Part shown: piece by piece, positions 56,443 to 64,000 of the stretch
How positions within the stretch are numbered: the stretch's first letter is position 1
Layout of the letters: every line of letters starts with the position of its first letter
From: Marinilabiliales bacterium
GTDB taxonomy: Bacteria > Bacteroidota > Bacteroidia > Bacteroidales > ML635J-15
Length of the DNA: 64,000 bases
NCBI GenBank assembly: GCA_002869385.1
Contig: PKTB01000004.1
Coordinates: forward strand, 325,773-389,772
Direction: 5' to 3'
Notes under the pieces: generated by a model
What the model was told of the DNA's origin: nothing
What the model saw: only the letters and a program-made list of their open reading frames with translations
The model's database searches: none
Translations under genes and position numbers: made by a program

Positions 56443-57249
56443 ATGAAAAAGCTCGTTAAATATTTATTAGTATTATTATTTTTCGCATCCTGTACTCCAC
56501 AAAAATATTACCAACTGGTAGAAACGGATTCAAATGATCTTGTTAAAACAAGAGATTCACAAACTTTTGAAAATAATGATATAATTGTTTCATATAATTT
56601 GTGGTCCAATAAAGGAAATTGAACATTTGTTATTACAAATAAGACAGATAAGGATATTTTTTTAGATTTAAAAAGATCACATTTGATTATCAATGATTAT
56701 GCATTAACATATTTTCAAAACAGAGTTTATTCTACACCAAAGGTTTCATTTTTTTCATCTTCAACAGATGAAGAGTTAATGGAACAACGAAAAATAAGAT
56801 TTCCTGGTATTACTCCAAAGCGAATAACAGACGAATCAATCGATGTGGTTATTTTTAATGAAGAAAGGATTGTTTGTGTACCACCAAATAGTTCTCAAAT
56901 TGTATACGGCTTTAATTTACAGTCAGAAATTTACAGAGATTGTAATCTTCAAAGGTTTCCAAAGCAAAAAGAGATTACCAGTTCTGAGTTTACAAAAGAA
57001 AGTAGCCCTTATATTTTTCGCAATAGGTTAACTTATAGTTTTTCAGAATCAATGGAAGAACTAAAACAAATTGAAAATGAATTTTGGGTTACTAAGTTTA
57101 CAAACTTGCCTGAGAATCAATTTGTTAGTTCAGACTACATTAAATTTTGTAATGATAGCTCTTCAAATAAGATGATGACGTACCCATACAGCAATCAGGC
57201 TTCTTATTTTATAGAGTATAGACTTGAGCCCGGACGTATTAACCACTAA
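56443..57249 (+). CDS. Lipoprotein of unknown function (in-frame TGA)
   Basis: The ATG at 56443 starts a lipoprotein signal with lipobox FASC (Cys18). The mature part contains YNLWSNKGN-stop-TFVITNKTDKDIFLDL; the TGA (56620-56622) replaces a residue that is Gly in the similar family pattern. After it the protein runs 208 more codons with HLIINDYALTYFQNRVYS and a beta-rich domain. The pattern is a widespread Bacteroidota lipoprotein type of unknown function. The long open stretch begins at an internal ATG, 56683, which is not the true start. Confidence 0.72.
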
Positions 57250-57376
57250 ATTTTTAGATTCTCCTAACTTTTCATTTAGTAAGTTGTTTATTCTTATGTT
57301 TGATAGCATTTAGAATATTATCTGACTGTACTTATCAAGTTTTTTATTAAATTTATTTTTTTCAAAATAATACAAA

Positions 57377-60300
57377 ATGGATCCTAAAAAGACATTAAAG
57401 AAAATACTGGCTGAAAATAAAGAACGCCTTAAAGAATTGATGTGTATAAATAAGACGACAGCAATAATAAAAGAGAATAAATCCATTGAAGAAACACTAA
57501 AACATATTGCTCTTATATTACCAAACGCTTGGCAATATCCAGAAAATACTTTTGCGAAAATTGAATATAAAGAACAGAAATTTCTATCAACCAATTTTGT
57601 TGAATCAGAATGGGAAATAAGTAAAACCTTTGTTAGTATTGATGGAGAAGAAGGCAAGATATCTGTATATTATAATAAGAAGTTTCCCAAGTCAGATGAG
57701 GGACCATTTTTGAAAGAGGAGAGAGATCTTATTAATAATTTGTCGAATATTATTTCGGGTTATTTAAATAGTCATATTGCCCAAACCGTATTTAAAGATA
57801 AAATAAAGAAACCGCAGTCAGATATTAATTTTCTCGAGAATATAAAAGCTGACCATCAGCTAATGGCAAAATTTATTTCTCAACATAATTCAGACAGGGA
57901 TATTTATCATGACCTAATGCCTTTTAAAGTAAAGGAAATACTTATTGTTGCAAATTTATATGATGCCTATATTATCGAGAAAGAAGGACGTTTTACAGAA
58001 TATATTTTAGGAGAATATCATCACTTAAACCTAACTTCTACACCACGTATTACTGGGGTTTCTAATGACAAGGAAGCAATTGAGCACTTAAAAAATAAGC
58101 ATTATGATTTGGTTATATTAATGATGGGTATCGATAAGAAAACACCAATAGAATTAAGTCGTCAAATAAAATCAATGTTTTCGTATATACCTGTTTATCT
58201 TTTGTTAAATAATAATCAGGATATAGCAAATTTTAAGAGCAATCCGGATCTATTAAGAAATGTTGACAAACAATTTGTTTGGAATGGTGACTCTAAAGTT
58301 TTCTTTACTATGATGAAACATTTGGAAGATCAGGTTAATGCTGAAAATGACACATCAATTGGTATGGTTAGAGTAATTCTATTAGTTGAAGACTCTGCAA
58401 AGTATTATTCCCGTTATCTTCCATTACTATATCAGGTTATTCTTAAACAAACTAAGGATTTAATTGAAGAAACAAATGTTGATGAACTTTATAAAATTTT
58501 GAAGTTACGTGCTCGTCCAAAAATACTTCTTGCACAAACATTTGAAGAAGCGATAGTTATTTATGAAAAGTTAAAAGATTATCTTCTTTGTGTTATTTCA
58601 GATGTTTCATATCCAAAAGCGGGAAATTGTTGCGATGATGCAGGTCTCGAGCTCATTTCCTATATAAAAAGTGATTACCCGGATTTGCCTGTAGTTTTAC
58701 AATCATCAGAAGCTGAAAATGCAAAGAAAGCTTATGCATTAAATGCGAGTTTTATCAATAAAAATTCAGAAACACTTTCACATGATATTAAAAGTTTTAT
58801 CAGACATTTTCTTGGTTTTGGAAATTTTGTTTATCGTGATAGAAGCGGACGACAAATCGTAATTGCAAAGTCACTAAAAGAGTTTGAAAAAAACTTAGAA
58901 GTAATTCCGGAAGAGTCATTATTATACCATGGTCAAAGAAATCACTTTTCTTTATGGTTAATGGCTAGAGGTGAAATTCAAATTGCAAAGAATATTTCAT
59001 CAGTAAAGACAAGTGATTTTAAAAACGTTGAAGATCTGCGAAAATTTCTTATTCAAACGATAAATAAACATCGAAACGAGCAGAACAAAGGTAAGGTTGT
59101 TCAATTTGAAGAACAAGCAATAAATGATGAAAAGAATATTGTTAGTCTGTCAGCTGGAGCTCTTGGCGGTAAAGGTAGAGGCATTGCTTTTATAAATACT
59201 TTGATACACTATTTTGAATTGTCAAAGCAATTTCCTGATATAAATATCACTACTCCAAAAACATCAATTATTGGTAGTGATGAATTTGATTATTTTATTG
59301 AGCGCAATAAGCTTCAGGATGTTATTTTTGAGGAATCAGATTATGAAGAGTTAAAGAAAATATTTATAAAATCTCAACTTTCAACTGGCTTGAAAAAGCG
59401 TATGAAGGTTCTTTTGAATAATATTACAAAACCTATTGCAATTCGAAGTTCCAGTTTGTTCGAAGATTCTTTAATGCAGCCATTTTCAGGAATTTTTGCC
59501 ACATATATTTTACCGAATAATCATCCTGATATAAACGTTAGACTTGAACAAGCTATGACAGCAATAAAGTTAGTTTATGCATCAATATATTCTGATAGTG
59601 CAAGAACTTATTTTGAAGCTGTTAACTATAAGATTGAAGAGGAAAAAATGGCCATCGTAATTCAGGAAGTTGTTGGTAATCAATATGAAAACTCTTTTTA
59701 TCCACATATAAGTGGTACAGCACAATCTCACAATTATTACCCTGTTGCACATATGAAACCGGATGAGGGCTTTGCAGTCTTGGCAGTTGGTTTAGGAACT
59801 TATGTTGTTGAAGGTGAGAAGACTTTTAGATTTTCACCAAAATATCCTCAAATAGAAATAAATTCCCAGAAGGATATTTATAAAACATCACAGGTAGATT
59901 TTTATGCGGTTAACCTGGAAAACAAAGAGCCGAATTTAATAGAAGGTGAAGATGCTGGATTGGTAAAACTTGAGATTACAGATGCAAAAAATCACGGAAC
60001 AATAAAACACTCTGCATCAGTATATGATTTTGATAATGAAAGAATTGTTCCTGGAATAGATACTTATGGCCCTCTTGTAATAAATTTTGCTAATATTTTA
60101 AGGTATGATTATATTCCTCTCTCTGAAACAATCACCCAGTTGTTAGATATTATCAGGGAAGCAATGGGCTCTCCGGTAGAAATTGAATATGCTATTGACC
60201 TTAATAAAGATAAGGACTCAAGTGCATCGTTTTACTTGCTTCAGATTAAACCATTAGTTGGTAATGATGATGATTTTAATATTGATCTTGACAGTCTTGA

Positions 60301-60817
60301 TTACAACGATGTATTATTGTTTTCAGAAAAAAGTATGGGGAATGGTTCTATAGATGAAATAACAGACCTGATTTATATCGACCCAGATAGTTTTGATAAT
60401 ACTAAAACTTTGGAAATCGCAAAGGAAGTAGAAGAATTGAACTCTCAATTAATGAAGGAAAAACGTAAATATGTATTAATGGGTCCGGGAAGGTGGGGTA
60501 CCAGAGACCAATTTATTGGAATTCCGGTTGTGTGGCCGCAAATATGTAATGCTAAAGTTATAGTTGAAATGAGCTTAAAGAATTTTCCTTTAGATGCTTC
60601 TTTAGGATCACACTTTTTTCATAATGTTACCAGTATGAATGTCGGGTATTTTACCGTTCAACATAGCGCTTCTAATGATTTTATTAAATGGGACTTAATT
60701 CACGGGCAAGAACTTATACAAAAGAAAAAATTTGCTAAACATGTCAGATTTAAAAAACCACTGACAATTGTAATGGATGGAAAAAAGCGAATTTCAGTAA
60801 TTACAGTAAATGATTAG
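57377..60817 (+). CDS. GAF-receiver-PEP synthase-type ATP-binding fusion protein
   Basis: This 1146-residue protein has a GAF-like domain (~15-135), a degenerate receiver-like domain (~165-290), a second receiver with the acidic VED (~337), phosphoacceptor Asp in ISDVSYP (~408), Ser in LQSSEA and Lys in FINKNS, then a linker and a PEP-synthase/PPDK-type ATP-grasp domain (~590-1000) with GGKGRGIAF, AIRSSSLFEDSLMQPFSGIFATY and YLLQIKPL. A distinctive C-terminal block holds MGPGRWGTRDQFIGIPVVWPQI. The phosphohistidine swivel and PEP-binding barrel of true PEP synthase are missing. The function is unknown; phosphotransfer signalling is an inference. Confidence 0.82.
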   Translation: MDPKKTLKKILAENKERLKELMCINKTTAIIKENKSIEETLKHIALILPNAWQYPENTFAKIEYKEQKFLSTNFVESEWEISKTFVSIDGEEGKISVYYNKKFPKSDEGPFLKEERDLINNLSNIISGYLNSHIAQTVFKDKIKKPQSDINFLENIKADHQLMAKFISQHNSDRDIYHDLMPFKVKEILIVANLYDAYIIEKEGRFTEYILGEYHHLNLTSTPRITGVSNDKEAIEHLKNKHYDLVILMMGIDKKTPIELSRQIKSMFSYIPVYLLLNNNQDIANFKSNPDLLRNVDKQFVWNGDSKVFFTMMKHLEDQVNAENDTSIGMVRVILLVEDSAKYYSRYLPLLYQVILKQTKDLIEETNVDELYKILKLRARPKILLAQTFEEAIVIYEKLKDYLLCVISDVSYPKAGNCCDDAGLELISYIKSDYPDLPVVLQSSEAENAKKAYALNASFINKNSETLSHDIKSFIRHFLGFGNFVYRDRSGRQIVIAKSLKEFEKNLEVIPEESLLYHGQRNHFSLWLMARGEIQIAKNISSVKTSDFKNVEDLRKFLIQTINKHRNEQNKGKVVQFEEQAINDEKNIVSLSAGALGGKGRGIAFINTLIHYFELSKQFPDINITTPKTSIIGSDEFDYFIERNKLQDVIFEESDYEELKKIFIKSQLSTGLKKRMKVLLNNITKPIAIRSSSLFEDSLMQPFSGIFATYILPNNHPDINVRLEQAMTAIKLVYASIYSDSARTYFEAVNYKIEEEKMAIVIQEVVGNQYENSFYPHISGTAQSHNYYPVAHMKPDEGFAVLAVGLGTYVVEGEKTFRFSPKYPQIEINSQKDIYKTSQVDFYAVNLENKEPNLIEGEDAGLVKLEITDAKNHGTIKHSASVYDFDNERIVPGIDTYGPLVINFANILRYDYIPLSETITQLLDIIREAMGSPVEIEYAIDLNKDKDSSASFYLLQIKPLVGNDDDFNIDLDSLDYNDVLLFSEKSMGNGSIDEITDLIYIDPDSFDNTKTLEIAKEVEELNSQLMKEKRKYVLMGPGRWGTRDQFIGIPVVWPQICNAKVIVEMSLKNFPLDASLGSHFFHNVTSMNVGYFTVQHSASNDFIKWDLIHGQELIQKKKFAKHVRFKKPLTIVMDGKKRISVITVND

Positions 60818-61595
60818 TATGAACGAAAAGGAACAACTGACAGAAAGAAAAAAAGAACTTAATTGTATTTATCGTATTGATAAATTAGTTGAGGAAGACC
60901 TTGATGTACAGACCTTTTTAATGGCAACAACAGGGATTATTGCCGATGGGTTTCAGTATCCATGTTATATATCTGTTTTTATTGAGTTAGAAGATATCAT
61001 TATTCGTTCTACATATTATAGAGAAGGTAGAAATTTTTTGATTTCGGAATTGAAAAATAAAAATAAAGTTCTGGGAAAAATATGTGTATTTTACTCTGAT
61101 AAGTTAGAACAGAACAATCCATTTCTTGAAGAAGAACAACATCTTCTCGATTAAGTTAGCAAGAGAGTTTCGGATTATTTGTTAATTGATAAGATTGAAA
61201 ATGCAATTAAAGAAACGTCTGTATCAAGGTATGTTGAAACCAGACAGAAGATATTAAGTAATGCGGTTATGTCTGCAAACTTTCCAGACCTTGGATTATA
61301 TAGTATTTATGTAATTGGTAGCGTTAAAGAGCATACTTCAGGTATTTCGAGTGACATTGATCTGATTTTGTATTATAATGGCAGCAAAGAATCAATGAAA
61401 TTGATTAAGTTGTGGTTCGAGGCCTGGAGTGAGTCAGTATTAAAGAGTGATAAATATACTGAAGAAATTTCTGGATTGGACAATCTGTTCGATTTGCACT
61501 TTATTACAGATATAGATATTGAGAAAAAAACCAGTTATGCAGTTATGATAAATGCTTTACATAACAGAGCTAAACTAATTAAAACAATACTTTGA
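60810..61595 (+). CDS. GAF-like domain plus nucleotidyltransferase (in-frame TAA)
   Basis: The ATG at 60810 overlaps the upstream stop; a second ATG at 60819 is also possible. The N-terminal ~115 residues resemble the GAF-like domain of the neighbour (FLMATTGIIADGFQYPCYISVFIE). The C-terminal part is a minimal nucleotidyltransferase: YVIGSVKEHTSGISSDIDLIL (GS, then DxD-type metal ligands). A TAA at 61152-61154 (HLLD-stop-VSKRV) lies between the domains. Reconstructed length is 261 residues. It may modify a protein or small molecule in the same pathway. Confidence 0.75.
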
Positions 61596-61596
61596 A

Positions 61597-62442
61597 ATGA
61601 AAGCATTTTTTGTAAGCGATCTGCATGGTAAAGAATCCAGATATAGAAAACTATGTGAAAGAATAAAAGCGGATAAGCCAGAAGTAGTTTTTTTTGGAGG
61701 AGATTTATATCCTTCTTTTAAAGACATGATTAAGTCTGAGCAAAGCTTTTTTGATGATATATTTCTTACATATTTTAAAAATCTAAAAGTTGAATTAAAG
61801 GAAGATTATCCTAAGATGTTTATTATTTTAGGCAATGATGACCCAAAACTTGAGGAAGATAGGTTTTTTGATAAGAAATACACAGAATATTGGAGCTATA
61901 TTAATAATCAAAAAGTAAAGTTTAAAGATTGGAATATATTTGGATATGCATTTGTTCCACCGACACCGTTTTTAAATAAGGATTGGGAGGTTTATGATGT
62001 TTCCAGATATGTTGACCCCGGATGTATTCATCCAACAGAGGGTAAAAGAACAGTTGACCCCGGCAGGGATATTGAATATAGCACTATTAAAAAGGATATT
62101 GAAAAACTTACTGAAGGATTTAAACCTGAAAAGTCATTATTTTTATTTCATTCTCCGCCATATCAAACAAATTTAGATAGAGCTGCTCTTGATAATATGT
62201 ATTTTGATCATGTTCCTCTAGATGTGCATGTTGGTAGCATTGCAATTAAAGAGTTTATTGAACAAAAACAACCTTTTATAACTATGCATGGCCATATACA
62301 CGAATCTTCGAGAATTACCGGTGAGTGGAAACAAATATTTGGAAAAACAGTAAGTTTTAATGCGGCAATAGATTCAAATAAATTATCAATTATTATTTTT
62401 GACCTTAAAAATACAAATAATGCAAGACGGGAAATATTATAA
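61597..62442 (+). CDS. Metallophosphoesterase
   Basis: The calcineurin-like motifs are present in order: DLHG (~8-11), GGD (~34-36), GND (~87-89), the His of FHSPP (~186) and GHIH (~227-230). Length is 281 residues with no signal peptide. It starts 1 bp after the preceding stop, so it is cotranscribed with the nucleotidyltransferase and could reverse its reaction. Substrate unknown. Confidence 0.87.
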   Translation: MKAFFVSDLHGKESRYRKLCERIKADKPEVVFFGGDLYPSFKDMIKSEQSFFDDIFLTYFKNLKVELKEDYPKMFIILGNDDPKLEEDRFFDKKYTEYWSYINNQKVKFKDWNIFGYAFVPPTPFLNKDWEVYDVSRYVDPGCIHPTEGKRTVDPGRDIEYSTIKKDIEKLTEGFKPEKSLFLFHSPPYQTNLDRAALDNMYFDHVPLDVHVGSIAIKEFIEQKQPFITMHGHIHESSRITGEWKQIFGKTVSFNAAIDSNKLSIIIFDLKNTNNARREIL

Positions 62443-62476
62443 CTTGAATTAAATAAATTTAAATGAAGCAGATAGT

Positions 62477-64000
62477 GTGGAATTTTCAGAACTGGATTTT
62501 CAGGATACTGAGTTTGATCAGTTAATGAAAAAAAGGATACTTAAGGTTTTATTAATATGTAATAATTATGATAATTTCATGCTTGAAGAGGACGGACGTA
62601 TTGATGAGCAAATCTTCAATGAATATATGACTCTGGGGCTTCGTTATCCTCCAATGTTTATTCGTGTTGATTCTCCTGAAAAAGCATTTGAAAAGCTAAA
62701 AAATAAAGACATAGACCTTGTCATTACGATGCTTAATATTAGTAATGAGAATGCATTTGATTTGTCAAAAAAGATAAAAAACAGATATAAAAAGGTCCCA
62801 ATTGTTATTTTGACACCATTTTCAAGAGAGATTACTCAAAAAATTGAAAAAGAAGATTTAAGTGCTATTGATTATGTGTTTTGCTGGTTAGGTAATCCAG
62901 ATATTATGTTGGCAATTATTAAACTTATTGAAGATAAAATGAATGCCAAACATGATGTTCTTGAGATGGGAGTTCAGTCTGTTATTCTTGTTGAAGATAG
63001 TATTCGTTATTATTCAAGTATTTTACCAATTCTTTATAAGATTTTCTTTATCCAGTCTCAAAGAGCTTCAATTGAGGGTGCAAACGAACATCAACAAAAC
63101 CTTCGTATGAGAGGACGCCCGAAAATTATGCTTGCTACTAATTATGACGAAGCATTGGATTTGTTCAAGACATATAGAAAAAATGTATTGGGTGTTTTTT
63201 CAGATGTTAGGTATAAAATTAAAAATAGTGTAGATAAAGAAGCAGGCTTAAAACTTTGTAAAACTATTAAGAAAATAGATCAAAATGTTCCTTTATTGCT
63301 TCTTTCGTAAGAAAGCCATAACAAGGCTTTGGCAAAAAATATAGGAGTAGATTTTTTAGGAAAATACACAAAGAACTTCTCATTTGAACTAAGAAACTTT
63401 ATTATAAAAAACCTGCATTTGGGAAGTTTTCATTTTTACTGTACGAAACAAGCAAAAGTAACTTGTACTGCTACCAGTTTAAAGTCTTTTCAGGAATTGA
63501 TATTAAAGGTGTCTCCTGAATGTATTGAGTATCATGTGTCAAAGAACCATATAACTAAATGGTTGAATTCTAGATCGCTATTTTTACTTGCCAGAAAGTT
63601 TAAGCATCTTACTGTTGAACATTTTGATAGCATTGAAGACATAAGGGAGTTTATTTATATGGCAATATCAAATTACCGTCTTAATAGTGGTAGGGGGGTG
63701 ATTACCAAGTTTGAGCAGAATACTTTTGACTCCTACTCTATATTTTCCAGAATTGGAGATGGATATATTGGCGGTAAAGCACGTGGTTTGGCTTTTACAG
63801 ATTTATTAATAAAGAAACATAAACTTCGCAATAAATATAAGGGTGTAACTATTACTATTCCTCGTACAGCAATACTTTGCACAGATGTTTTTGATGAGTT
63901 TATGGAAACAAATAACCTTTATGAGATTGGCATTTCAAATAGAAGTGATGAGGAGATTTTGAGTAAATTTGTCGAGGCAAGATTACCAAACAGGATTTTT
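62477..64000 (+). CDS. Receiver-PEP synthase-type fusion protein, second copy (3' partial, in-frame TAA)
   Basis: This is a paralogue of the 57377 protein without the GAF-like domain: it starts at a degenerate receiver-like domain (ILKVLLICNNYDNFMLEEDG), followed by a receiver with VILVEDSIRYY and VFSDVRYK, and enters the ATP-grasp domain (IGGKARGLAF). A TAA at 63308-63310 falls at PLLLLS-stop-ESHNK; the paralogue has QSSEAENA here, so Ser is lost. The start is uncertain: GTG at 62477 is used, but the frame is open upstream to 62453. It runs off the window. Confidence 0.8.

Noticed and set aside
57377..60817. Canonical phosphoenolpyruvate synthase
   Set aside because: The phosphohistidine motif (GGxTSH) and the PEP-binding barrel are missing, and receiver-like and GAF-like domains precede the ATP-grasp domain.
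1..64000. Stop-codon reassignment or programmed readthrough (TAA as sense codon)
   Set aside because: TAA also ends most genes in the window, the residues it replaces differ (Ser, Glu, others), and TGA stops replace Gly. No SECIS-like or PYLIS-like structure is evident. A single reassigned tRNA cannot explain this.

Overview
This window comes from an AT-rich (about one third G+C by eye) member of the Bacteroidota, most likely a marine or anaerobic Bacteroidia lineage. The grounds are: TAnnTTTG promoter boxes upstream of many genes; an almost complete absence of Shine-Dalgarno sites; C-terminal type IX secretion (T9SS) sorting domains on two secreted proteins; GSCFA, GLUG and DUF6340-type proteins; a Bacteroidota-style parE-parC pair; and many small lipoproteins and outer-membrane barrels. 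I saw no rRNA, tRNA, CRISPR array or insertion sequence.

Layout. 1-2118: end of a large secreted protein made of ~91-residue Ig-like repeats with an Asn/Ser/Arg-rich tail. 2302-8387: SAM methyltransferase, topoisomerase IV (parE, parC), shikimate kinase. 8664-13833: cation exchanger, ICMT-like membrane methyltransferase, Na+-type ABC exporter, Ppx/GppA phosphatase. 13869-21449: secreted nuclease/phosphatase, lipoprotein, barrel, Na+/proline symporter, EttA, TPR-SpoIIE phosphatase. 21475-26964: mnmG, adenine deaminase, dtd, GIY-YIG protein, MazG-like protein, with parS-like palindromes and a dispersed palindromic repeat family in the gaps. 27222-33047: a complete minus-strand bacterial microcompartment (BMC) operon. 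33292-46542: polyprenyl synthase, queD, transketolase C-subunit, carboxypeptidase, cupredoxin, birA, barrels, PagL-like deacylase, nadA, LRR protein, Nudix, pyrE. 46704-57249: envelope and secreted proteins, comF, von Willebrand protein, DoxX, stand-alone tRNA-editing domain. 57377-64000: two large receiver/PEP-synthase-type ATP-binding fusion proteins flanking a GAF-nucleotidyltransferase and a metallophosphoesterase.

The BMC operon encodes two hexamer proteins (BMC-H), two trimer proteins (BMC-T, one with a CPG pore motif like PduT), four pentamer proteins (BMC-P), a CoA-acylating-type aldehyde dehydrogenase, an RpiB-type isomerase and deoxyribose-phosphate aldolase (DeoC). It reads as a shell that splits deoxyribose 5-phosphate and oxidises the acetaldehyde inside, i.e. 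the sugar-phosphate-utilising BMC class. DeoC and the dehydrogenase carry N-terminal amphipathic helices that look like encapsulation peptides.

The most striking feature of the window is that 17 genes, several of them normally essential or housekeeping (parC, nadA, comF, transketolase), are interrupted by 19 in-frame stop codons (15 TAA, 4 TGA, no TAG), always without a frameshift and with the protein continuing normally afterwards. Where the original residue can be predicted it is Ser, Glu or Gly, never Gln or Trp, which fits G:C to T:A transversions. Matching missense changes sit at key residues (MnmG Gly11Trp, nuclease Asp333Tyr, S74 protein Gly25Cys). This is either an oxidative-damage-type mutational signature or a sequence artefact of the same chemistry; it is not a coherent stop-codon reassignment. 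Interrupted genes are annotated here at their full reconstructed extents.
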